Of a stretch of 64,000 nucleotides of DNA, positions 57,103 through 64,000 are shown in pieces; the first letter of the stretch is position 1, and every line of letters starts with the position of its first letter. The stretch comes from SZUA-36 sp963753105 (GTDB lineage: Bacteria; Pseudomonadota; Gammaproteobacteria; Xanthomonadales; SZUA-36): NCBI GenBank assembly GCA_963753105.1, contig CAVWBD010000001.1, positions 744,001-808,000 on the forward strand, in the 5' to 3' direction. A program made the position numbers and the translations under genes. Under the pieces are notes generated by a model, which was not told the DNA's origin, did not search any database, and saw nothing but the letters and a program-made list of their open reading frames with translations.

Positions 57103-57997
57103 CGTTTGCCCCCTTCTTATCAACATCAAACTCGAGCGTGAATTCACTGTCCACGTCAGACCTGCTGGCATCTGCCAGCGCATTGAGCCCCAGCAGAAAA
57201 GCCGGGACACCAAACAGAATCATGGGTACGGAATAGAGGAATTCTTTCGTGTATTCCGGGTAAGGTCTCTTGCCGAGGTCAGTTCTGAACCCTATCTGGT
57301 CAAAGGGTACGGCAGACAAGTAGATGTATCCGGTTCCACCAACTTCGTGCTCGCCATAAATATGGTGTACGTATTTATCCGGATAGCTGTAAATGCGGTG
57401 CCTGGCAATTTCGAGATTTTTCAGGCGGGATCCAAACATGAGCGCATCCGTAGGACAGGCAGCGACACAGGCGGGTTTCTCACCTTCCTCCAGGCGTTCG
57501 AAACACATGGTGCATTTCTGCAGTTTCGGATTCCATTCGTTGTACTCGAATTTTGGCATGTCGAATGGGCAGGAAACCATGCAGAAGCGGCAGCCGATAC
57601 ACTTGTTGCCCCGCCAGATGACCGGCCCACCCTTCATTTGCTTCATGGCCTCTGTGGGACAGGCGGTCGCACAGGCAGCCTGGTAGCAGTGCATGCACTG
57701 TTTCTTGACAAACACATCGCCTTTTTCCGTTTCGAATTTATTGACGACGGTGAGTTGATACTCATCGGTATTGCGCTGTGTCTCCAGCGCCCCGTCATTG
57801 AGCACGTCCGGTACATGCATATCCCACGTTTCGCCGCAGGCAACTTCACAAGCCCGGCAGCCGATACAGCGGGTGGTGTCCACCAAGATGCCGACAAACT
57901 CTTCCGGGTCGTGTTGTTCCTGGGCGCGCGCCTTATTGCATGTCAACGCGGTTCCACCGACAACCAATGATGTTTTTAGAAAACCTCGTCTATCCAT
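57095..57997 (-). CDS. Periplasmic four-cluster ferredoxin subunit (HybA-like), module 1
   Basis: A 300-residue protein with a twin-arginine-type start (MDRRGFLKTSLVVGG) and four cluster motifs: CIGCRACEVACGETW, CMHCYQAACATACP, CIGCRFCMVSCPFD and CTMCFERLEEGEKPACVAACP (in pieces). A C-terminal helix (SVPMILFGVPAFLLGLNAL) anchors it. Strikingly, the segment HHIYGEHEVGGTGYIYLSAVPF is shared almost verbatim with module 2 (HIYGENEAGGTAWLYLSDVPF), confirming that the two units arose by duplication or share a recent ancestor. It is preceded by the multiheme gene by 64 bp. Confidence 0.93.
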   Translation of the reverse strand: MDRRGFLKTSLVVGGTALTCNKARAQEQHDPEEFVGILVDTTRCIGCRACEVACGETWDMHVPDVLNDGALETQRNTDEYQLTVVNKFETEKGDVFVKKQCMHCYQAACATACPTEAMKQMKGGPVIWRGNKCIGCRFCMVSCPFDMPKFEYNEWNPKLQKCTMCFERLEEGEKPACVAACPTDALMFGSRLKNLEIARHRIYSYPDKYVHHIYGEHEVGGTGYIYLSAVPFDQIGFRTDLGKRPYPEYTKEFLYSVPMILFGVPAFLLGLNALADASRSDVDSEFTLEFDVDKKGANDE

Positions 57998-58061
57998 TAT
58001 GTCTCCTTAACCCTGGCGGGGTCTGAATCTTGCCAGCGCATTACTGTTTCCGCGGACACTG

Positions 58062-59004
58062 TTACTTTTCTTCTTTTACATGACAGTCAACACATCCCTG
58101 GCTTGCCTCAACACCCGTCCGGGTGTCATGGCATTTCCAGCAACTTTTGTGGACGACCACTTTGGAACTGAGTGTTTCATCCGCGATGTTGCTCGGGTTT
58201 GTGTGATGACACTCGCCACACAGGTAATAAACTTGGTCAGACTCTGAGTTTGGATTGTGGCAGGCCTGGCAATTTATCCAGGAAGACTCCAGGTAGTCCG
58301 GATGAGGGGTATCCAGTTCGACGGCATGAATCTGGTGGTGGCACTCCACGCATTCCATTTTGACGCCCGTTACATGGAAGTCGTGTGGGAAAATCACGTA
58401 TCCAACTGAAGATTCAATCAGGATTTCCTGCAGACTGCCGGCGTCGTCCAACGTTGGGCTGTCTCGCTGCTTTCACCCGGTACCGGGTGAGCGATGTCCA
58501 GCCAGCGCGCTTCGAAATCAAAGCCCTTGAAGGTGGGGCTTTCTTCATTGTGGCACTTTCTGCAACCGGTGTTCATGATCAATCCGGCCGCCCTGGCAGC
58601 CTCGGCATCGAGCATGACCTTTCTGGATTTGTAGTCGGAACCGGGGCCGTGGCAGGCTTCGCAGCCCACACCTTCGCTGTCTGCGTAGTTCGCCTTTTCG
58701 TTAATCACCACACCCTCGCCAAGGCTGGCCTTGGTGGCGTGGCACTTCAGGCAGGCGGTTTCCTGCTGGGGGTCGCCCAGCCCTTTGTCGGCTGGCAATC
58801 TTTTTGGATTCCTCGGATGCCAGGGTCTCAAAGGCCCTGGCGTGGGCGGATTCGGTCCAGATTTTCCACTGGTCACCCGGTTTTGGCCTTGTGGCAGGTT
58901 TTGCATTTCGGCGCGCCGATGAGTTCGGGCGCAGCGACCGCCGGCTGTGTCATGCCGAACATCAGGACCGCCAGCACAACCAGAAAAACATGAAGTTTAC
59001 GCAT
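58062..59004 (-). CDS. Multiheme c-type cytochrome, module 1, three indels
   Basis: About 314 residues if read as one protein. Signal peptide MRKLHVFLVVLAVLMFGMTQPAVA at ATG 59004 behind GCGAGG. The first part carries CKTCH, CLKCH, CEACH and CRKCH, ending ...EARWLDIAHPVPG like small c554-type proteins. The second part is c3-like, with PHDFHVTGVKMECVECHH, CQACH, CGECHH, CWKCH and CVDCH. Indels: extra G in CGGGTGACC (about 58876), extra base near 58800, one missing base near 58460. Two separate cytochrome genes are an alternative, but the second part has no signal peptide, so a nine-heme fusion fits better. Confidence 0.7.
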
Positions 59005-59044
59005 AATTGCCTCGCAAGATTCTTATTGTGGGAAAGACCGGGTG

Positions 59045-60205
59045 TCAGGCAGGGTCTTCAGCTTGCCGGAAGGGTTTGGCAAAACTGTCCAACAGCTCTA
59101 CATATTGCGCTGCCGAGAGTTGCTGCTCGTCTTCCGTGTCATCAGCGGTTTTGAATCCACTAGCGAGCTCATGGAAGCGATCGATTTCCTTCTGGTACCA
59201 ATCCACCGAGTCACGACCGATCTTCAGCCCGGGCAGTTCCCCGGCCAGGTCCGAGGGCTCGATGCCACACATCCAACTCAGTTCGAAAGGCTTGACCGCC
59301 AGCCACTCGGGATGCTCGGCGTGTTCGGTGTTGACGGCAATGACCTTACCGCTGAGCGGAGCCGGGATATCCAGGCTGTAATCGCCGTATCTGATCGAGA
59401 ACAGGGTATCGCCCTTGTTGACCTTCTGGGCCAGGCCGGGCAGTTCAACCTGGTCCACCTTGTCAAATACCTTTCTGACCAGGTCATCCAGGCCGACCTG
59501 TACAGCGCCGTTCGACAGGATCTTGGCCCAGGCGTGCTGCGGGGAGACAAAAATACCTGCCGGGACGTTTAATTCGAATTTTGAACCGGACTCACTGGTT
59601 CCCGGTTTGACCAGGCGGACCTTGTGCCGCATGTTCTTCTCCAGGTTCGCCTGGCGCTTGATCAGCGCCTTCTTGACGAAGGCCAGCAATTCGTCTTCGG
59701 TGAACGGTTTCTCTATATAGGCCATGGCGCCGAAACTGACCGTTTCCACGGCGGTTTCGATCGATGCGTAACCGGTGATGACGATGACATCGATATCGGG
59801 GCGCAGGTGCTTGACGGCCTTGGTGACCTCGACACCGTCCATGCCGGGCATTTTCAGATCGGTGAAGACAAAGTCGTAGTCATTTTTGCGGATGAGACCC
59901 AGGGCCTCTGAACCTGTTTCCACGGTGTCGATGGCGTAGCCTGCGAGTACCAGTATTTTGCGGAAACTGCTGAGCACGATTTCTTCATCGTCCACGGCCA
60001 GTATGCGGGCTATTGGATTGTCCAGTTCGACCCGTTTCAGGGACGGTGATTCTTCGCTGACATCGAGCTTCAAGCCAATGTCCAGGGCTTCTTCTCTTTC
60101 TTTTTGCATACGTGTTTCGCGCGCTTTTTTCAGCAGCACACGCAACACCAGATCGACCAACACGAATGCAACGATTGTCAATACGACTATTAAGGCTACA
60201 ACCAT
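59045..60205 (-). CDS. Membrane-anchored response regulator with GcvH-like domain
   Basis: A 386-residue protein. N-terminal membrane helix (ALIVVLTIVAFVLVDLVLRVLL), a charged linker of about 45 residues, and a complete receiver domain (ILAVDDEEIVLSS, TDLKMPGMDG, ITGYASIETA, IEKPFTEDELL). Then a GcvH-like domain: HAWAKILSNGAVQVGLDDLVRK, VELPGLAQKVNKGDTLF and PAPLSGKVIAVNTEH. The site of the lipoyl lysine is Asp, so it is not lipoylated there. A C-terminal helical tail follows. A receiver tethered to the membrane with no DNA-binding domain is unusual and points to direct action on the neighbouring membrane complex. ATG 60205 has an AGAGGG ribosome site. Confidence 0.83.
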   Translation of the reverse strand: MVVALIVVLTIVAFVLVDLVLRVLLKKARETRMQKEREEALDIGLKLDVSEESPSLKRVELDNPIARILAVDDEEIVLSSFRKILVLAGYAIDTVETGSEALGLIRKNDYDFVFTDLKMPGMDGVEVTKAVKHLRPDIDVIVITGYASIETAVETVSFGAMAYIEKPFTEDELLAFVKKALIKRQANLEKNMRHKVRLVKPGTSESGSKFELNVPAGIFVSPQHAWAKILSNGAVQVGLDDLVRKVFDKVDQVELPGLAQKVNKGDTLFSIRYGDYSLDIPAPLSGKVIAVNTEHAEHPEWLAVKPFELSWMCGIEPSDLAGELPGLKIGRDSVDWYQKEIDRFHELASGFKTADDTEDEQQLSAAQYVELLDSFAKPFRQAEDPA

Positions 60206-60731
60206 CTTCTTAACCCTCTGAAGCGATGAAATCAGCCACAATACAAAGACAGGTTCACAGAAAAGCCACCACGACTCTTTCCAGGAGCAACGGCCTTATT
60301 CTGATCTGCGGCAAAGGCCGGATCACCGGGTTTGGACTTTGTCTGCAAGTTTTTATTTTGTTCTTGCAGCAGAACTGCCTGAATCTATTCCAGACAGGGG
60401 TTTATGCTTCTGGTTACCAATCGTGCGAATGGATTTGAATTGATGTTTTGTTCGGAGAAGCAGCTGACAGTCAAACTGTAGGCTTCATTGATCACGGGTG
60501 CTCCGAGTGCATAAACCTGCCTAGAGTAAAGCAAATTATACTGAAGCATAAATTGATGTAGATCATTAAAACCGCAGTGATGTAGGTCATTAATAAATGC
60601 CTTGAAAAAGCAGTTTTTGTCTCCCGCGATGACTTGTCGAAATATGAGCGGTTAGCAGCCGTCAATTTTACTCCTGAACCACAGATTCCTTGTTCGATAA
60701 ACGGATCATTCAAGTGGTGACAAGGTGGAAT
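60206..60731. other. 526-bp regulatory gap upstream of the respiratory cluster
   Basis: No accepted gene. It contains two FNR-like sites at 60553-60590 and, on the minus strand, a TACTCT -10-like element at 60523-60528. The start to 60205 would then be a leader of about 310 nt without evident open frames. A minus-strand 73-codon ORF at 60492-60713 spans the FNR sites and is judged accidental. Confidence 0.5.
60553..60590 (-). promoter_or_regulatory. Two FNR/Anr-like boxes
   Basis: TTGAT-GTAG-ATCAT (60553-60566) matches the FNR consensus TTGAT-N4-ATCAA at nine of ten fixed positions; GTGAT-GTAG-GTCAT (60577-60590) is weaker. Their centres are 24 bp apart and each is followed by TAA. With the -10-like TACTCT at 60523-60528, the stronger box would sit near -42, a class II activator position. 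Confidence 0.6.
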
Positions 60732-61109
60732 TTAGCGAGCGTCAACCATCCGGAACCCGAATGGCAGGATGGCCAGCCGGGTCAGTTTCAGGTGCTGCAC
60801 CGCGAATGGCAAACCGATGATGGTAATCGCGAAAACCGCTGCCAGGCACAGGTGTATCAGCGCCAGTTCCAGGCCGGGCAGGATGATCCAGATGATATTC
60901 ATGACCACGGCGACGCAACCACCCGGTGGTTCGGTTTCACGGATTTCCTTGCCAAAGGGCGCCAGGCCCAGCAACGACAACTTGAAGCACTGGATGCCGA
61001 ACGGAATACCGATGATGGTGATACACAACAGGATGCCGCCAAAAATGTATGCCAGCGATACCAGGAAACCACCAAAAACAAACCACAGTATGTTCAGAAG
61101 GATGGACAT
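60732..61109 (-). CDS. yccF: YccF-family membrane protein (DUF307)
   Basis: A 125-residue protein with four predicted membrane segments in two repeated halves, each with ITIIGIPFGIQCFKL- or ITIIGLPFAVQHLKL-like sequence, the YccF duplication hallmark. A central GKEIRETEPPGG loop divides them. The function is unknown. ATG 61109 has AGG behind it; a GTG at 61118 is an alternative. It is followed on the same strand by no close gene; anmK precedes it by 17 bp. Confidence 0.9.
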   Translation of the reverse strand: MSILLNILWFVFGGFLVSLAYIFGGILLCITIIGIPFGIQCFKLSLLGLAPFGKEIRETEPPGGCVAVVMNIIWIILPGLELALIHLCLAAVFAITIIGLPFAVQHLKLTRLAILPFGFRMVDAR

Positions 61110-61126
61110 GATCAGCACCTGTCAGT

Positions 61127-62230
61127 TCAGGGTTCGAATATATCACCCAGCAGGACCGGGTGCCCAGCACCGGTTATCGGCGGGGTGTCCTGCACCCGTC
61201 CCTGTACCCTTTCGCGAGCCAGCCAGGCAAACAGCAGGCCTTCCACCCAATCGGGGTCCGCACCGTAGCGGCTGGTAGTATCCACCACTACCTCCGGTAA
61301 TGCCGCTGCGATCCTGGCGAGCAGATGGGTGTTGTGCGCGCCGCCACCACACACCAGCAGGCGTTTTGGCAGCGTTGCGTCCGGCAGGGCACGGGCGATG
61401 GTGAGCGCTGTCAATTCGGCCAGCGTGGTCTGCACATCAACCGCACCAGTCCCGTTTTCAGCCAGCATGTTTTCCAACCAGGCCATGTTGAAGTGTTCCA
61501 GCCCGGTGCTCTTGGGTGATGGCAGTTCAAAATATTCATCCCGTAGCATGCGTTGCAGCAGCGCTCTATTCACCTGGCCCTTGGCTGCCCAGCGGCCTGC
61601 TTCATCATGGGTTTTTTGCAAGTGGCGCAGGGTCCAGGCGTCCATCAGGCACACACCCGGGCCACAGTCAAAACCACTAAGCTCGCCACTGGCGGGTAAC
61701 AGGGTCAGGCTGGCGATGCCGCCGATGTTCACAATGGCGCGGTCTTCCTGCTCTGTGTGAAACAATTGCCGGTGCAGCAGCGGCGCCAGTGGTGCGCCCT
61801 GGCCACCGGCGGCAACATCCGCGCTGCGGAAATCAGCGACCACGGTAACACCGGTGTTTCTGGTCATCAGCCTGCCGTTACCCAGTTGCGTGCTGACGGG
61901 TTGGTCGGCACACGGGGCGTGCCAAACATTCTGGCCGTGGGAGCCGATGGCGCGTATGTCACGCATTTCCATACCGGCCTCACGCACCAGGTCCTGCGCA
62001 ACCCGGGCGAAGAAACGCCCCAGGCTTTCGTCCAGCAGGCCGGTCATGCCGTCATCAGGTGCTTGTCCGGACTCGAGTAACCGGTCCAGGGTTTGTCGGA
62101 TGGCCGCCGGGTAGGGTGTGCATCGCGCGTGCAACAGGTCCATCGAGCCGTGCGTGAAGTTGACCAGCACGGCATCCACGCCGTCCCGGCTGGTGCCCGA
62201 CAACAGGCCGATGAACAGTTCGTCCGTCAC
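61127..62230 (-). CDS. anmK: Anhydro-N-acetylmuramic acid kinase
   Basis: A 367-residue kinase that phosphorylates and opens anhydro-MurNAc during peptidoglycan recycling. It begins with LFIGLLSGTSRDGVDAVLV and has the ASKHA features SHGQNVWHAP, IVNIGGIASLTLL, FDCGPGVCLMDAW and LLVCGGGAHNTHLLARI (in pieces). It shares 4 bp with the M23 peptidase gene (ATGA) and is translationally coupled to it. Together with AmpG (48361) and MltB it forms a recycling route. Confidence 0.95.
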   Translation of the reverse strand: MTDELFIGLLSGTSRDGVDAVLVNFTHGSMDLLHARCTPYPAAIRQTLDRLLESGQAPDDGMTGLLDESLGRFFARVAQDLVREAGMEMRDIRAIGSHGQNVWHAPCADQPVSTQLGNGRLMTRNTGVTVVADFRSADVAAGGQGAPLAPLLHRQLFHTEQEDRAIVNIGGIASLTLLPASGELSGFDCGPGVCLMDAWTLRHLQKTHDEAGRWAAKGQVNRALLQRMLRDEYFELPSPKSTGLEHFNMAWLENMLAENGTGAVDVQTTLAELTALTIARALPDATLPKRLLVCGGGAHNTHLLARIAAALPEVVVDTTSRYGADPDWVEGLLFAWLARERVQGRVQDTPPITGAGHPVLLGDIFEP

Positions 62231-63591
62231 GGTGATGCTGCGTACATGGAGTCGGACTCGAGCCGGCTCAGCATGGACAGGACCGGGCTTGTTGTTTTCC
62301 TGAAATCGGCCAGTTGGTCCTCGGGCAGGGGATCGGCCTTGGGCAATGAGACGGTGCGGGGATTACGGTGTACGCCGTTGAGCAGGAATTCGTAGTGCAA
62401 GTGCGGGGCCTGGGCGAGACCCGTAGAGCCCACGTAACCGATGACCTGGCGCTGTTTGACCCGTTGGCCCTTCTTGACCGTGCGGGAGGTGAAATGCAGG
62501 TACTTGGTGACGATGCTGTTGGCGTGCTGGATAAAAACGTGGTGGCCATTGTACTTGCTGTAGGCTGACTGGATGACCTTGCCGTCACCGGCAGCATACA
62601 CCGGCGTACCCTTGGGTGCCTTGTAATCGATACCGTTGTGGGCCTTGACCCGTTTCAATATCGGGTGGTAACGCTTCGGGTTGAAGTTGGAGCTGACATA
62701 GGAAAAATTCAGCGGTGCACGCAGAAAGGCTTTGCGCATATTGTGCCCGTCAGGTGCAAAATACTGGCTCCGGCCATCGCTGATGAAACGTACAGCCTGG
62801 AATTTCTCACCCTGGTTGATAAACGTGGCGCCGACAATTTCGCCGTCACGCAAAAAATCACCATCACGATAGATTTTTTCATAGACCAGGTAAAACCGGT
62901 CTCCGTCGCGGATATCGAGCACAAAATCGATATCCCAGCCAAACAGGTTGGCCAGGTTCATTATCATGGCATCTGAAAGCCCGGCCTGTTTGCCGGCCAA
63001 GAACAGGGAGGAATTGATCACACCGCTGGTTTCTGTAGTGTGCGTGATGAGTTCGCGTATGACCGTGCTGGCAGATATTTTCTCGCCATCGTTCTCGACG
63101 ATCAGGTAACGGTCTTCATCGATGGCGTAACGCATGCGTTTGAAAGACCGGTCATCAAAGCGCTGGAATTCGAAAACGTCACCCGGGCGGATTTTCTTCA
63201 ATTGCCCGGTATCCTCATTGAGCGTCATGATCTGGTGCAGGGTGGTTGCGCTGAAACCCTGGCCACGAAAGATTCCGTCCAGTGACTGCCCTTTCTTGAC
63301 GATGACTGCCTGCCATGGCTCATCCCGGGAAATGGTGCCGTCCACCAACTCATCCATGGTTCCCGGAACCTCACCATCGCGTGCCAACGGGGCAGCATCC
63401 AGCCGTGGCAAATCAAGATCGATGACCGTGCTGATGTCCGCCTCATCATCCCGTGCGCCTTGGAGTCCGCCAAGGGCAAAACCGAAGATGATCAGGGTCA
63501 CGGCAAACAGCAGCAAGCGGGTGCGGGTCAGTTTGAAGTAGTGGTGCGGCCAATATCCTGACAGCTTTTTGAACAAAGTCTTATTTTGCAT
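62227..63591 (-). CDS. mepM: M23 zinc metallopeptidase (MepM-like murein endopeptidase)
   Basis: A 454-residue membrane-tethered endopeptidase. N-terminal cytosolic stretch, a membrane helix (LLLFAVTLIIFGFALGGL, about 27-44), an OapA/LysM-like region (WQAVIVKKGQSLDGIFRGQGFS), a mid domain, and a C-terminal peptidase with zinc ligands in HNGIDYKAPKGTPVYAAGDG (His, Asp) and HLHYEF. MepM-type enzymes cut D,D-crosslinks to allow murein growth. The 3' end overlaps anmK. The symbol is given on domain grounds; YebA/MepM is the E. coli relative. Confidence 0.9.
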   Translation of the reverse strand: MQNKTLFKKLSGYWPHHYFKLTRTRLLLFAVTLIIFGFALGGLQGARDDEADISTVIDLDLPRLDAAPLARDGEVPGTMDELVDGTISRDEPWQAVIVKKGQSLDGIFRGQGFSATTLHQIMTLNEDTGQLKKIRPGDVFEFQRFDDRSFKRMRYAIDEDRYLIVENDGEKISASTVIRELITHTTETSGVINSSLFLAGKQAGLSDAMIMNLANLFGWDIDFVLDIRDGDRFYLVYEKIYRDGDFLRDGEIVGATFINQGEKFQAVRFISDGRSQYFAPDGHNMRKAFLRAPLNFSYVSSNFNPKRYHPILKRVKAHNGIDYKAPKGTPVYAAGDGKVIQSAYSKYNGHHVFIQHANSIVTKYLHFTSRTVKKGQRVKQRQVIGYVGSTGLAQAPHLHYEFLLNGVHRNPRTVSLPKADPLPEDQLADFRKTTSPVLSMLSRLESDSMYAASP

Positions 63592-63809
63592 GCAGCATAT
63601 TGACCATCATGGGCGGCACATGTTCAGGCAGCGCTAAAGATAACACAGGCGGCCGAATTTGGAGTGTGAATTTATACCGGCATGATGCACTATGGCAAAA
63701 CCACGTGACGGGTAAATTGGTGCGTGGGGCTGGAGGCTGGGCTGGCAAGGCAATACAATGCGTTTTCTTGCTTGCACTGCAAGGTGAACTGGCGATTACG
63801 GACTGATAT
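63592..63809. promoter_or_regulatory. Divergent gap between mepM and tyrS
   Basis: 218 bp holding the promoters of both flanking genes. A TACAAT hexamer near 63753-63758 is a -10 candidate for tyrS without an obvious -35 partner. No hairpin or operator is clear. Confidence 0.3.
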
Positions 63810-64000
63810 ATGACGGATGCAAAAAAGGCCCTTGAGCTGATCTCAAGGGGCACAGAAGAAATCATCAAGGTCGAAGACCTGCAGAAGAAGCTGGAAACCG
63901 GCAAGACGCTGAGGATCAAGGTCGGTTTCGACCCCACCGCGCCGGACCTGCATCTTGGTCACACCGTGATCATCAACAAGATGCGCCAGTTCCAGGATCT
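63810..64000 (+). CDS. tyrS: Tyrosyl-tRNA synthetase, N-terminal part (3' end outside window)
   Basis: The first 63 residues of a class I synthetase: a helical start (MTDAKKALELISRGTEEII), the KVGFDPTAPDLHLGHTV block with the HLGH form of the HIGH signature, then IINKMRQFQD. This is the TyrZ/TyrS-2 subgroup of gammaproteobacteria rather than the E. coli TyrS type, judged from the extended N terminus. Start ATG 63810. The rest of the gene lies beyond the window. Confidence 0.93.
   Translation, partial: MTDAKKALELISRGTEEIIKVEDLQKKLETGKTLRIKVGFDPTAPDLHLGHTVIINKMRQFQD

Noticed and set aside
49641..60205. Assignment of the cluster to DsrMKJOP, SoeABC or alternative complex III
   Set aside because: No DsrK/HdrD-like, molybdopterin or ActA/ActB-like catalytic subunit is present; only cytochrome, ferredoxin and NrfD types are seen.
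60492..60713. Minus-strand ORF of 73 codons upstream of the membrane response regulator
   Set aside because: It spans the FNR-like sites, has no ribosome site and no similarity to anything recognised.
1..64000. CRISPR arrays, tRNA and rRNA genes, IS elements, prophage genes
   Set aside because: I looked for repeat-spacer units, transposase motifs and RNA signatures while reading both strands and found none. A covariance-model scan was not possible here, so a single tRNA could have been missed.

Overview
The window reads as a chromosomal segment of a gammaproteobacterium. The clearest signs are the cell-wall and lipoate block (mltB, rlpA, dacA, ybeD, lipB, lipA), the ydbH-ynbE-ydbL trio, fis, priA, uvrD and plsB of enterobacterial/Chromatiales type, and phhAB. 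The several TolB-like/TPR sensory proteins and the multiheme respiratory genes suggest a marine or sediment lineage (for example Woeseiales/Chromatiales-like). That placement is inference only. No rRNA, tRNA, CRISPR array, prophage or insertion-sequence transposase was recognised.

Layout. 0-6.9 kb: peptidoglycan enzymes, lipoate synthesis and the Prc protease. 6.9-14 kb: a membrane TPR protein, the envelope lipid-transport trio YdbL-YnbE-YdbH, a DUF3365 heme protein and a GlsB-type membrane protein. 14-16.2 kb: priA. 16.4-23.2 kb: a MoxR/Bat operon (moxR, DUF58, DUF4381, two VWA proteins, the second with a TPR tail, and BatD). 23.6-24.8 kb: phenylalanine hydroxylase and pterin carbinolamine dehydratase. 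24.8-29.2 kb: a second TPR protein, a SPOR protein and argS. 29.7-36 kb: TRAP transporter genes dctM and dctP, separated by a secreted orphan, a winged-helix/TPR regulator and a GFA-family protein. 36-49.6 kb: housekeeping (plsB, pyrF, uvrD, purD, purH, fis, pyrE, xthA) and an AmpG-like permease. 49.6-60.2 kb: a leftward respiratory and signalling cluster. 60.7-64 kb: yccF, anmK, an M23 peptidase and the start of tyrS.

The most interesting region is 49641-60205. Two complete cytochrome c / four-cluster ferredoxin / NrfD-type membrane modules lie in the same direction. Between and in front of them are a histidine kinase with periplasmic heme-c motifs and a zinc-ribbon insertion inside its ATPase domain, and two response regulators whose output is a GcvH-like domain lacking the lipoyl lysine. 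One of these regulators is membrane-anchored and neither has a DNA-binding domain. Two near-identical FNR-like sites lie upstream. A plausible reading is a redox-sensing loop that controls a quinone/cytochrome electron-transfer complex at the protein level.

Caveat on data quality: at least 17 single-base indels interrupt eleven genes, including prc, priA and argS. They break frames that are otherwise intact, so they look like consensus sequencing errors rather than gene decay. Such genes are given here as single CDS with the break point noted.
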